Assembly: GCF_019669925.1 (NCBI RefSeq)
Contig: NZ_AP019779.1
Span: 1,751,001 to 1,815,000 of the forward strand
DNA from: Methanobrevibacter arboriphilus
Lineage (GTDB): Archaea > Methanobacteriota > Methanobacteria > Methanobacteriales > Methanobacteriaceae
Direction: 5' to 3'
DNA length: 64,000 nucleotides
Made by a program: the position numbers and the translations under genes. Under the pieces are notes generated by a model that had not been told where the DNA came from, did no database searches, and saw only the letters and a program-made list of their open reading frames with translations. This document shows, in pieces, positions 1 through 8,090 of this stretch; the first letter of the stretch is position 1, and every line of letters begins with the position of its first letter.

Positions 1-161
1 AAGAAAAAGTTGAGTTTACTCTTGGTGAATACTACCAAAGATTAGGTCAACAAACTGGTAGAGATGTTGGTATTTTATATGGTATAATAATAGGTCTTAT
101 AATAATGGTTGTAGTTATGAAATATAATCTTTTACCATTACTATTAGGCGCATTACTCTAA
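1..161 (+). CDS. mtrG: MtrG, methyl-H4MPT:coenzyme M methyltransferase subunit G (3' end only)
   Basis: This is the C-terminal end of a gene that begins before the window. Read from base 3, it gives about 52 residues and ends at TAA 159-161. A charged stretch ([20 protein letters not shown]) is followed by one hydrophobic segment of about 25 residues at the C-terminus. That layout, an amphipathic region plus a single membrane anchor, fits the small MtrG subunit of the membrane complex that moves the methyl group from tetrahydromethanopterin to coenzyme M and pumps Na+. The position directly before mtrH also fits, because mtrG-mtrH is the usual end of the mtr operon. Another small Mtr subunit (MtrF) is the main alternative. 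Confidence 0.75.
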   Translation, partial: EKVEFTLGEYYQRLGQQTGRDVGILYGIIIGLIIMVVVMKYNLLPLLLGALL

Positions 162-177
162 GGATGGAGGATTATAA

Positions 178-1110
178 ATGTTTAGGTTTGATAAAGAACA
201 AGAAGTATTGGATATAGCTGGCGTTAATATTGGAGGCCAGCCAGGAGAATATCCTACTGTTTTAGCAGGTACCATCTTTTATGGTGGACATAATATTATT
301 AGTGATGAAAAAGCAGGTGTCTTTGATAAAGATGCTGCAGAAGAAAGAATTAAAACTATGGAAGAAATGATGGATGTCACTGGAAATCCTTGTTTAGTAC
401 AAGTTTTCGGACAAACTGAAGAAGCTTTAGTTAAGTACTTAGAGTTTGTTGGAGACATTTCTGACGCTCCTTTCCTTATAGATTCTACTTCTGGTGAAGC
501 AAGAATGGCTGGAGCAAAATATGCTACTGAAGCTGGATTATCTGAAAGAGCTATTTACAATTCAATTAACATGGCTGCAGAAGCTGAAGAAATTGAAGCT
601 GTAAAAGAATCTGATATTTCTGCTTCTATTGTATTAGGTTTTAACCCAATGAATGCTACTATTGAAGGTAAAATTGGTATTTGGGAAGATGGTGATGGTA
701 CCATCGATCAAGGTTTATTACAAATGTCTGAAGAATGTGGAATTACTAAGCCTTTAATGGATACTGCTGTTACTCCTCTTGGTCAAGGTGCTGGGGTTGC
801 TGCAAGAACTTCCTTTGCTGTAAAAAGTAAATGGGGATTACCTGTAGGTTCTGGTATTCACAATGTGCCTTCTGCATGGGATTGGTTAAGAGAATACAAA
901 AAAGAACATAAAGAAGCATGGCCTGTTTGTGATATTGGTTCTAACATTGTTCAGCAAATGGTAGGTGGAGACTTTGTTCTCTTTGGCCCTATTGAAAATG
1001 CTAAAATTGCTTTCCCTGCATGTGCAATGGCTGACATATTTATAGCTGAAGCTGCTAAAGATATGGGAACTGAACCTGTAGAAGACCATCCAATAAACAA
1101 AATGATATAA
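178..1110 (+). CDS. mtrH: MtrH, tetrahydromethanopterin S-methyltransferase subunit H
   Basis: At 310 aa this is the full length usual for MtrH. It is the soluble subunit that takes the methyl group from N5-methyl-H4MPT and passes it to the corrinoid held by MtrA, in the Na+-translocating step of methanogenesis. The sequence is recognisable along its length: N-terminal FRFDKEQEVLDIAGVNIGGQ, the LIDSTSGEARMAGAKYA stretch near residue 100, and GSGIHNVPSAWDW near residue 220. It has no membrane segment. The ATG is preceded by GGAGG at 166-170. The gene starts 16 bases after the mtrG stop and a strong terminator follows, so it is the last gene of the mtr operon. Confidence 0.97.
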   Translation: MFRFDKEQEVLDIAGVNIGGQPGEYPTVLAGTIFYGGHNIISDEKAGVFDKDAAEERIKTMEEMMDVTGNPCLVQVFGQTEEALVKYLEFVGDISDAPFLIDSTSGEARMAGAKYATEAGLSERAIYNSINMAAEAEEIEAVKESDISASIVLGFNPMNATIEGKIGIWEDGDGTIDQGLLQMSEECGITKPLMDTAVTPLGQGAGVAARTSFAVKSKWGLPVGSGIHNVPSAWDWLREYKKEHKEAWPVCDIGSNIVQQMVGGDFVLFGPIENAKIAFPACAMADIFIAEAAKDMGTEPVEDHPINKMI

Positions 1111-1481
1111 GAATAATCTGTTCATAGTTTATTCTTTAACAAAACAATATACGAGGTTAGATGATTATCATCTAATCTATCTTTTCTTTTTTTATTATTT
1201 TTAGTTTTTATAGCTTTTTATTTCATAATACTTTTTATTTTATAATATTCTTTATTTCATAATACTTTTATTTCATAATATTTTTATTTCATAATATTTT
1301 TATTTTTAATATCTTTTTATAAAATTTCTTTATATAAATTTAATATTATTTTTATAATTGACTTTTTTTTATACTTTCAATAACTTTATATGCTTGAAGA
1401 TGTATATTGATTGTATTTAGGGTTAAATATATGAGGATGTTCTAATATTTATTTATTTTTAATTTATATGGGGAAAATTGG
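1111..1481. repeat. AT-rich spacer with degenerate tandem repeat
   Basis: After the terminator, about five imperfect copies of a 15-18 base unit (core TTTTATTTCATAATA) occupy roughly 1213-1305. No gene, RNA or GC-rich structure is visible in the rest of the spacer. A promoter for the exchanger gene probably lies in the last 100 bases, but no single TATA box stands out. Confidence 0.5.
1156..1199 (+). terminator. Terminator of the mtr operon
   Basis: An 8-bp perfect stem (TTAGATGA 1157-1164, TCATCTAA 1168-1175) with a 3-base loop is followed by a T-rich run (1176-1199). It lies 46 bases after the mtrH stop. The hairpin sequence closely resembles the one after mvhB at 20101-20123. Confidence 0.75.
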
Positions 1482-2528
1482 ATGTTTGAGATTATATTGA
1501 TGTGTATTTTGCTTGTGGTGTCTTTATTAATTGTTATAAAGGCAGCAGATTTGTTTGTAGATCACATTGTTGAAATAGGGACTGCTTTGGGTGTATCTCA
1601 GATTCTTCTTGGTGTGACTGCTGCTGCAATTGGAACTTCTCTTCCAGAATTTGGATCTGCACTAATTGCTTCTTTAGGAGGTAATGCTGATATGGGTGTA
1701 GGTGTTGTTATAGGTTCTAATATATGGAATGTTGCTGGAATTCTTGGTATAACTGCTACTGTTACTGGTTTAGTACAGGCTGATAAAAAATCTATTAATC
1801 GGGATGGACTTATGGCTATAGTAACTGGAGTTGTATTGTTAGCTTTTATGTTATTTGGATACTTTACTGGTCAGCTTTTCATATCTGGTTTTGGTTCTAT
1901 AGTGATGATTGTTTTTTATATTTATTATATGAGAATTCTTATAAAGGATCAAGAAAAAGCTCAAAAAGATAAGATTAAAAAATTACCTAATAGTGAAGAA
2001 GATATTATAAAGTCTAAAGATATTGAAAAGATTGATGATATTTCTAATAAAACTTTAGAAAAGAGAAAATCAATTAAGAAAAAAAGCATTTTATTTACAA
2101 TACTAGGGATTATTGGCTTAGCTATAGGTTGTCAATTGTTAATTACAAGTGCTAGTTCTTTAGCATCTACTTTTGGAATACCTCCTGCTATAATGGGTTT
2201 ATTTACTCTATCTATTGGTACTAGTATTCCTGAATTGGTTGTTACTTTGTCTTCTGCTATTAAAGGATTGCATGATATTTCTATGGGAACTGTTTTTGGA
2301 AGTGTGACCTTTAATATTCTAATTGGTATAGGTATTCCTGCATTATTAGTAGCTATTCCAATTGATTATTTATCTCTTTATTTTGATGCTCCAGTAATGA
2401 TAGGTGTGACTGCTGGAACATTACTTTTGATGAAGTTTAATGGGAATAAATTAAATAGATTTTCGGGTATTATTCTCATGATAGTTTATGTATTGTATGC
2501 CTTTTTAAGGATATTCGTATTAGGTTAA
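1482..2528 (+). CDS. Sodium/calcium exchanger family membrane protein (CaxA/YrbG type)
   Basis: This is a 348-aa integral membrane protein with two internally repeated halves, as in the Ca2+/cation antiporter superfamily. Each half carries the ion-binding alpha-repeat signature: GTSLPEFGSALIAS at residues 51-64 with GSNIWNVAGILG after it, and GTSIPELVVTLSSA near residue 245 followed by GSVTFNILIGIG. A charged, Lys/Glu-rich cytoplasmic loop of about 45 residues (roughly 158-203) separates the halves. Family members exchange Na+ or H+ for Ca2+ or a similar cation; the ion used here cannot be told from sequence. The universal stress protein gene follows after 27 bases on the same strand, so the two are probably cotranscribed. 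Confidence 0.85.
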   Translation: MFEIILMCILLVVSLLIVIKAADLFVDHIVEIGTALGVSQILLGVTAAAIGTSLPEFGSALIASLGGNADMGVGVVIGSNIWNVAGILGITATVTGLVQADKKSINRDGLMAIVTGVVLLAFMLFGYFTGQLFISGFGSIVMIVFYIYYMRILIKDQEKAQKDKIKKLPNSEEDIIKSKDIEKIDDISNKTLEKRKSIKKKSILFTILGIIGLAIGCQLLITSASSLASTFGIPPAIMGLFTLSIGTSIPELVVTLSSAIKGLHDISMGTVFGSVTFNILIGIGIPALLVAIPIDYLSLYFDAPVMIGVTAGTLLLMKFNGNKLNRFSGIILMIVYVLYAFLRIFVLG

Positions 2529-2555
2529 GAAATTAGAAATAATTGGAGAATTTGT

Positions 2556-3011
2556 ATGTATAGTAAAGTTTTAGTTCCAATAATGGGTAATTATACTAAA
2601 GAATTAGTAGATAGTACGCTTGATTTAATTGGGGATAGAGAAGTTGAGATTATAGGTTTATATGTTGTTGATGACTCTGTTCCTTTTTTAACTCCTAAAA
2701 AAATAAAGGAAGCTATGGTTGTTGAGCTCAATTCCAAAGGAAAAATATTTTTAGAGGAATTTGAACAGTTATTGGATTTAGATAATAATAAAAATATATC
2801 TGTTATAAAAAAATTATCTAAAGGTAAACCCGCAGAGGTAATTGTTAAAACAGCTGAAGATAACTGTGTTGATGTTATTGTAATGGGTACTGGAAAGAGT
2901 ATAGTTGACAAACATCTTTTAGGAAGTGTTTCTGAGGAAGTTGTCCATTTTGCTCCATGTACAATACATTTAGTAAGAACAATTGAAATAGATAGCTGTA
3001 AATTGGATTAA
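2556..3011 (+). CDS. Universal stress protein (UspA family)
   Basis: This 151-aa protein has the usual length for a single Usp domain. The N-terminus ([11 protein letters not shown]) is the first strand. The C-terminal part has the nucleotide-binding signature [20 protein letters not shown], which matches the G-x2-G-x9-G-(S/T) pattern of ATP-binding Usp proteins, followed by the closing strand CTIHLVR. The ATG has a GGAGAATTT ribosome site (about 2543-2547). It lies 27 bases after the cation exchanger, so a joint role in regulating that transporter is a reasonable inference; Usp domains are often paired with transporters. Confidence 0.88.
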   Translation: MYSKVLVPIMGNYTKELVDSTLDLIGDREVEIIGLYVVDDSVPFLTPKKIKEAMVVELNSKGKIFLEEFEQLLDLDNNKNISVIKKLSKGKPAEVIVKTAEDNCVDVIVMGTGKSIVDKHLLGSVSEEVVHFAPCTIHLVRTIEIDSCKLD

Positions 3012-3323
3012 TATTTAATTTATTATTTAATTTATTTTTTAATTATTTTTTAATTTATTTTTATTTTATTTTTATTTCTAACTTTCAATTTTAAATTATA
3101 GTTTGTAGCTTTTTATTTTTCTTTTTTATCTTTAACTTTTATTTTATAATTTTTTAATCATTCTTAAAAAATTTTAAAAATCTTTATAAACTTTACTTTT
3201 AATATATAAAAATAGTATATTTTTATATTATTAATTTAATTATTATATTAATAATTAATAATTTAATTTAAATGCTTTTGAGTGAGTATTATAAAATAAA
3301 AAGATGTTTTGAGGGAAAAATAC
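3012..3323. promoter_or_regulatory. Spacer with likely promoter of the marker 14 gene
   Basis: The spacer is nearly pure A/T. A TATA-like element (CTTTATAAACTT, about 3181-3192) lies in its middle, and a second possible one (AATATATAAAAAT) is near 3200-3212. GAGGG at 3311-3315 is the ribosome site for the ATG at 3324. Nothing else is seen. Confidence 0.4.
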
Positions 3324-4793
3324 ATGTCTTTTATAAGTAAAATTTTTGGTTTAGGTCCTAAACCTGTAATAGCTAAAAGTAAATTTAAAAAATTTGAATC
3401 TTTAAAATCATCTCCTTTTTCAGCCAAAACCGCCGGTTCTGGTTATAAGATGAGGCCTGATGAATATTATATTACAGCTTCTGTTGAACTTGGGAATACA
3501 ACTACAAAGTGTATCATTTGTGCAACTAATTTAAATACAAGTGAAAGCTATCTTTTAAGTAAAGTTGTTAATATGACAAGAGATATTAGGCCACCAAAAC
3601 CAAAAGAAGAAGTTTTTGGTAAAACTGTGTGGGGTATTGAACTTTCAAAAGAATCTGTATCTGAGTTAGTTCGTGATACTGTTATTGAAGCTGCAAAGGA
3701 AGCCCATATTAATATTGAAGATGATTTAGATTTTGTAGTCCGTTCAACTGGTGTAACAGCAGGTTTTGCAACTCCTGAAGAGAGTGGGAAACTTATAATC
3801 GCTCTAGCTAATGGATGTTTAGATGCAGGGGTTGCTCCAAGAAAAATGGCTCCAGCTATGTCTATTGATAATTTTCCAGATAGATTAAAAGATTATACTC
3901 TTCTTGATAAAGTAATGTTTGACGGTGCTGTTGTTAGTGTTCTTCCACCTAAAGGAGAAGAAGTTGTGTCTAATGAAATGGAAGGTGAACTTGTTACAGC
4001 GGGTATAAAACTTGGAGCTAAATGGACGAAAGTTGATTATAGAAATCCTTGTGTTTCAATTGATTTTGGATCAACCTTAGCTGGTAGGGTAGTTAATGAT
4101 GATGAACCTTATGCACATACTGTTGGGAATTTTTTAGGTCTTGCAGGAGTTATAGCGGATTCACTTGTTCGTGGAACTGATAAGGTGGATAAAAAGGGTG
4201 GAGCTGCAATTGATTTATATTCTAAAGATATACTTAAAAAAGCTGACTGGAAACATGCTAAAGTTAATGCAGAAAAAGTTCATAAAATTATTGATATTAG
4301 AAAGATTCCAATGGATAGAAATAGGTTTGGAACTGTTCCTGTTAAACCAGAAGCTGCTCAAAAGGCAGGGACTTGTTTGATTGGTTGTGATGTTGGTGAA
4401 AATGGTGATAGAATTCCTGATTTAATTTCATTAGGAGAAGAACTTTATAAAAACGATGGTTTACCTACATTATTTGCTACTATGGATCATGTAAGTGCAA
4501 TTATTGTTAAAAGACTTTTGGATGTTGCATTTAATGAGAATATTATAGCTCCTGGATCTGCTTTGGGAATAACTGGTAGGGCAGGGATTACTGGTAAGAA
4601 ACCTGAATTAATACTTGAATATACTAAAGATAAGTTTAAAGACTGTGTATTTGTTTCAGATGGATTAGCTTTAGGTTCTGCTATAATGGCCAGGTGTATG
4701 AATTCAATGGGAACTATAAAAGTTCCTGTTGGTGGAAAACAAGGAGGACCATGTATTTTAGCAGCTAGAAAAAAATTACAACAAAAAAAATAG
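3324..4793 (+). CDS. Methanogenesis marker protein 14
   Basis: This is a 489-aa soluble protein that I recognise as methanogenesis marker 14, a family found across methanogens and of unproven biochemical function. Near residue 55 it has VELGNTTTKCIICAT, which resembles a phosphate-1 loop of the ASKHA (actin/Hsp70/sugar kinase) fold. CVSIDFGSTLAGRVV near residue 245 resembles the second phosphate loop. The C-terminus is glycine-rich (KVPVGGKQGGPCILAARK). A function as an ATP-dependent activator, like RACo-type proteins of corrinoid enzymes, is only inference. An in-frame TTG at 3309 exists, but GAGGG at 3311-3315 lies 8 bases before ATG 3324, so I chose 3324. A short AT-only hairpin follows. 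Confidence 0.8.
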   Translation: MSFISKIFGLGPKPVIAKSKFKKFESLKSSPFSAKTAGSGYKMRPDEYYITASVELGNTTTKCIICATNLNTSESYLLSKVVNMTRDIRPPKPKEEVFGKTVWGIELSKESVSELVRDTVIEAAKEAHINIEDDLDFVVRSTGVTAGFATPEESGKLIIALANGCLDAGVAPRKMAPAMSIDNFPDRLKDYTLLDKVMFDGAVVSVLPPKGEEVVSNEMEGELVTAGIKLGAKWTKVDYRNPCVSIDFGSTLAGRVVNDDEPYAHTVGNFLGLAGVIADSLVRGTDKVDKKGGAAIDLYSKDILKKADWKHAKVNAEKVHKIIDIRKIPMDRNRFGTVPVKPEAAQKAGTCLIGCDVGENGDRIPDLISLGEELYKNDGLPTLFATMDHVSAIIVKRLLDVAFNENIIAPGSALGITGRAGITGKKPELILEYTKDKFKDCVFVSDGLALGSAIMARCMNSMGTIKVPVGGKQGGPCILAARKKLQQKK

Positions 4794-4802
4794 ATATATC
4801 TT

Positions 4803-4827
4803 TAATAATTAAATTATTATTTTTTTA
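4803..4827 (+). terminator. Possible weak terminator after marker 14
   Basis: TAATAAT (4803-4809) and ATTATTA are complementary around a short TAA centre and are followed by a run of eight T. The stem is A/T only, so stability is low. It could be a chance feature of AT-rich DNA. Confidence 0.35.
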
Positions 4828-4841
4828 CTCAGGAGATACAC

Positions 4842-5597
4842 ATGATAATAGCTGTCTTGATGGCTGGAGGTAAAGGAAAAAGGATGAATATAAATATTGA
4901 AAAACCTCTCTTTAAATTTTTTGATAAATATTTGATTGATCATGTTCTAGATAATTTAAAAGGATCTAAATATCTTGATAAGATTGTTATAGCTGTAAGT
5001 CCACATACTCCTGAAACTAAAAAATATATATCTGAAAAGTTTTCTAATAATAAAAATTATACTGATAATAAAAATTACAATAATAAAAATTATACTGATA
5101 ATAAAAATTACAATAATAAAAATTACAATGATGAGTTATATAATCAGAATTATCATGATAAATCTAATATATATTCTGAAAAGCTTTTTAATTATTTAGA
5201 AACTCCTGGAAATGGTTATGTTGAAGATTTATCGTTTATATTATCTCACTTTGAAAAAAAATCTTCTGATGACATATTATTATTTATAAATGCTGATCTA
5301 CCTTTTGTTTCTACAGATATTATTGATCATATTTTAGAGAAATATATGAAAAATAATGTTGATGCAATGTCTGTTTTGGTTCCTGTATCAATTTTTGAGG
5401 AGTATGGAATTGAACCTTCTTTAATATTGGACAATCTAGTTCCTGCTGGTTTAAACATATTATTAAGTAGAAATGAAGTACAAAATGAGGAAAAATTAAT
5501 TATTCCTCAAATTGAGTTAGCTTTAAATATAAACACTACTGATGATGCTGAATTAGCTTATTATCTATTTAAGAATAACCAAATACATCAAATATAG
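4842..5597 (+). CDS. cobY: CobY-like nucleotidyltransferase (GTP:adenosylcobinamide-phosphate guanylyltransferase type)
   Basis: This 251-aa protein has the MobA-like NTP transferase start MIIAVLMAGGKGKRM, the usual nucleotide loop, then EKPLFKF. LLFINADLPFV near residue 150 is the metal-binding Asp region. The C-terminal NINTTDDAELA fits archaeal CobY proteins, which activate adenosylcobinamide phosphate with GTP in cobamide synthesis. CobY is usually about 195-200 aa. Here about 45 residues rich in Asn, Tyr, Lys and Asp (roughly residues 68-112) are inserted, encoded by a 33-bp tandem repeat. CobS and a CobZ-like gene elsewhere in the window support the pathway. The start has CAGGAGAT 8 bases upstream. 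Confidence 0.72.
   Translation: MIIAVLMAGGKGKRMNINIEKPLFKFFDKYLIDHVLDNLKGSKYLDKIVIAVSPHTPETKKYISEKFSNNKNYTDNKNYNNKNYTDNKNYNNKNYNDELYNQNYHDKSNIYSEKLFNYLETPGNGYVEDLSFILSHFEKKSSDDILLFINADLPFVSTDIIDHILEKYMKNNVDAMSVLVPVSIFEEYGIEPSLILDNLVPAGLNILLSRNEVQNEEKLIIPQIELALNINTTDDAELAYYLFKNNQIHQI
5046..5130 (+). repeat. 33-bp tandem repeat inside the cobY-like gene
   Basis: A unit built from AATAAAAATTATACTGAT plus AATAAAAATTACAAT (33 bp) is repeated about 2.5 times without breaking the frame. It encodes a repeated NYTDNKNYNNK peptide. The perfect identity of the two full units suggests recent expansion. Confidence 0.85.
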
Positions 5598-5654
5598 TCA
5601 ATAAAAGCTAAACTATATAAACTATATAGAATATAATAAATTTATGGTGAAATA

Positions 5655-5921
5655 ATGGAAAATAAAAACATCCCTAAAAAAGAAGAGAAATTATGGAGTG
5701 AAGTTAAAGGATATCAGGTAGCTACTAATAATGCCCGTATTCTTGGTTCTCTCGATGAACTCGTCATCAATGAAAAAAGTGGTAAGATTGTGGATATAGC
5801 AATTAAAGTCGAACAAGGTAGAAATATTCATGTTAAAGGTGCTAAAAGAAATGGAGATTTATTATTAGTTCCTTTTGCAAAAGTTGAAAAAGTAGGAGAA
5901 TTTATAATAGTTACAGAATAA
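5655..5921 (+). CDS. PRC-barrel domain protein
   Basis: This 88-aa protein consists of one PRC-barrel domain. After a charged N-terminal tail comes WSEVKGYQVATNNARILGSL, then DELVINEKSGKIVDIAIKV, and finally strands LLVPFAKVEKVGEFIIV. In archaea, single PRC-barrel proteins are common and mostly uncharacterised; the fold is shared with RimM and photosynthetic reaction centre H. GGTGAAATA stands before the ATG. It lies 57 bases after the CobY-like gene on the same strand, with no terminator visible between them. Confidence 0.85.
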   Translation: MENKNIPKKEEKLWSEVKGYQVATNNARILGSLDELVINEKSGKIVDIAIKVEQGRNIHVKGAKRNGDLLLVPFAKVEKVGEFIIVTE

Positions 5922-6170
5922 ATGTTTTAAACCATTTTCATTATTTATTTTTAACATTTTATTTTTATTATTGTTTACATTTTTATTATTTTGATTTGGA
6001 TTAATACTGTAATTTGTTAGTTAATCTTATTTTTACCTATTTTCAATATTTTGTTCTTATTCTATGCTTTTTATAATATTTTATATGGCTATTTTTTTTT
6101 ATTATTAGTTTTAATCTAATTTAATTTTCTAATATGTGATTTATTTATTATATTGTTTTCACGAAAGTTA

Positions 6171-6180
6171 TTTATATTAT
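6171..6180 (+). promoter_or_regulatory. TATA box of the AarF/UbiB kinase gene
   Basis: TTTATATTAT lies about 26 bases before the ATG at 6200, preceded by a purine-rich BRE-like CGAAAG. At this spacing the transcript would start at or within a few bases of the ATG. No ribosome site is present, so the mRNA is probably leaderless. Confidence 0.55.
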
Positions 6181-6199
6181 TAAAAACTATTTTTTAATC

Positions 6200-7840
6200 A
6201 TGAAAATTATTAAAAGAAGAAATAACACAAACTTAAAAAGAATAAATGAAATTTTAAAGGTTTTTAATAAGTATGAGTTTGGTCATGTTACTGAAAAAAT
6301 AGGTTTGAATAATAAATTCTCGTTTTTTAAACATTCAGATGAATTGGAAGAATTAGATAATTCTCTACCTGTACGTTTAAGGATGGCTTTACAAGAGTTA
6401 GGGCCTACTTATATTAAATTAGGACAAATGATAAGTACTCGCCCAGATTTAGTTGGAGAAGATATTGCTAATGAATTTTCTAAAATGCAAGGTGATAATC
6501 CATCTATACCATTTTCTTATATAAGAAAAGTTGTTGAGGAAGAATTAAATGGCCCTATAAACGAAATTTTTGAAACATTTAATGAAGTTCCTTTATCTAC
6601 TGCATCCATTGGACAAGTTCATATGGCTAAATTATTTGATGGTCCTAATGTCGCGGTTAAAATTCAAAAACCAGACACAGATGAACTTATAAAAAGCGAT
6701 TTAGCTATAATGAAGTTTTTAGCAAAAAAAATTGATAAATATGTTCCTAGTGCTAAACCTTATAATTTTCCTATTGTGATAAACGAATTTGAAAGATCTA
6801 TTCTCAAAGAAATTGATTATAATCAAGAATTTAATAATATGATCAAATTTGGTTCTATATTTGAAGATGATCCTTCAGTTTATGTTCCAACTGCTTATGG
6901 GGACTTCTCATCTAAGAAAGTATTAACTATGGAGTTTATAGATGGAGAAAAACTTGCCGATGTTATTTCCTCAGAGGGAATTTATGATAAGAAACTTATA
7001 GCTAATCGAGGAATTGAATCTTATTTTAAACAAATTGTGGATTATGGTTTTTTCCATGCTGATCCCCATCCATCTAACATTTATATATTAAAAGATAATA
7101 TTGTTTGTTACATTGATTTTGGTATGATGGGAGTCTTAGATGATGAATTTAAAGAAAACTTAACTGAATTATTCATTTACTTTATTGAAAAAAATATCAA
7201 TGGAATGATTAATCAACTTTCATATATGGGTATTTTACCTGATGATTTAGACCTTAAAGCTTTAAAATATGATTTAATAGATTTAATGGGTAAATATTAT
7301 GGAGTAGAATTAAAGGGGATTCATGGAGGAATGTTGGATTTAATAACTATTATGCGAAAGTATAATGTTATATTGCCTCGTGAATTTGTTTTAATTTCAA
7401 AAGGTCTTTCCATGTTAGAAGAAACCGGTATAGAATTAGATCCTGAATTTAATACAATAAATACTTTGGAACCTTATGCAAAAAAAATAATAAGAAAAGA
7501 ATTAAATCCATTTAAACTTGTTGATTTTGTAAAAAAGAATATTTTTGAAATTGAACATATATTAAAGACAGTTCCTATGAATATTTCTAAAGTCCTTTAT
7601 AAAATAGAAGAAGGGGAACTAAAAATCGAACTAGAACATAAAAATTTAGAAAAGATGATTAATAGAATTTCCATGTCTTTAATATTATCAGCACTTCTTA
7701 TAGGTTCTTCTCTTATTATATTATCTAATAAAGGATTCATGATATTGGATTTACCTTTTTTAGGGATCATTGGTTTTATTTTAAGTGCAATAATTGGTCT
7801 CTGGCTAATTATATCAACTTTAAGAAGTAAAAATTATTAA
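6200..7840 (+). CDS. AarF/ABC1/UbiB family protein kinase-like protein
   Basis: This 546-aa protein has the ABC1/UbiB atypical kinase-like signatures in order: the KxGQ helix ([17 protein letters not shown]) near residue 70; the Ala-rich loop [14 protein letters not shown] near residue 135; the Lys of VAVKIQKP; the catalytic-loop equivalent [13 protein letters not shown] near residue 285; and the metal site [10 protein letters not shown]. Two hydrophobic segments near the C-terminus (about 490-540) anchor it in the membrane. Bacterial and mitochondrial relatives support quinone synthesis. Methanogens of this type lack ubiquinone, so the archaeal substrate is unknown; a lipid or prenyl substrate is a guess. 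The gene appears leaderless. Confidence 0.88.
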   Translation: MKIIKRRNNTNLKRINEILKVFNKYEFGHVTEKIGLNNKFSFFKHSDELEELDNSLPVRLRMALQELGPTYIKLGQMISTRPDLVGEDIANEFSKMQGDNPSIPFSYIRKVVEEELNGPINEIFETFNEVPLSTASIGQVHMAKLFDGPNVAVKIQKPDTDELIKSDLAIMKFLAKKIDKYVPSAKPYNFPIVINEFERSILKEIDYNQEFNNMIKFGSIFEDDPSVYVPTAYGDFSSKKVLTMEFIDGEKLADVISSEGIYDKKLIANRGIESYFKQIVDYGFFHADPHPSNIYILKDNIVCYIDFGMMGVLDDEFKENLTELFIYFIEKNINGMINQLSYMGILPDDLDLKALKYDLIDLMGKYYGVELKGIHGGMLDLITIMRKYNVILPREFVLISKGLSMLEETGIELDPEFNTINTLEPYAKKIIRKELNPFKLVDFVKKNIFEIEHILKTVPMNISKVLYKIEEGELKIELEHKNLEKMINRISMSLILSALLIGSSLIILSNKGFMILDLPFLGIIGFILSAIIGLWLIISTLRSKNY

Positions 7841-8090
7841 TACATTAATAAACTCAAATAATTTTCTATTTTTTTGTTTTTAATTTTGATGGTTTTTGTG
7901 CATATGAATTTGTGTAGAATATAAATGATATATTTATTTGTATGCTTTTCAAATCTGATTGATTGTTTTAATGGCTTGCAAAAAAAAATAATTTTTGAAA
8001 TTTCATTTTTCGTAATTATATTTTTATACTTTTTTACTTTAATATTATTTTTATAGCTTTAATATTATTTTTATAATAATATTATTTAGA

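Noticed and set aside
1213-1305. CRISPR-like regular repeats in spacers (also at 20140-20400, 31500-31650, 41570-41780)
   Set aside because: The units are short, degenerate and directly abutting, with no unique spacers and no cas genes.
4165-4380. 71-residue frame inside the marker 14 gene
   Set aside because: Out-of-frame shadow with no ribosome site.
7940-7975. TTTTCAAATCTGATTG resembling a tRNA T-arm
   Set aside because: No acceptor or anticodon stem can be formed around it and no CCA-adjacent GC-rich stem is present.
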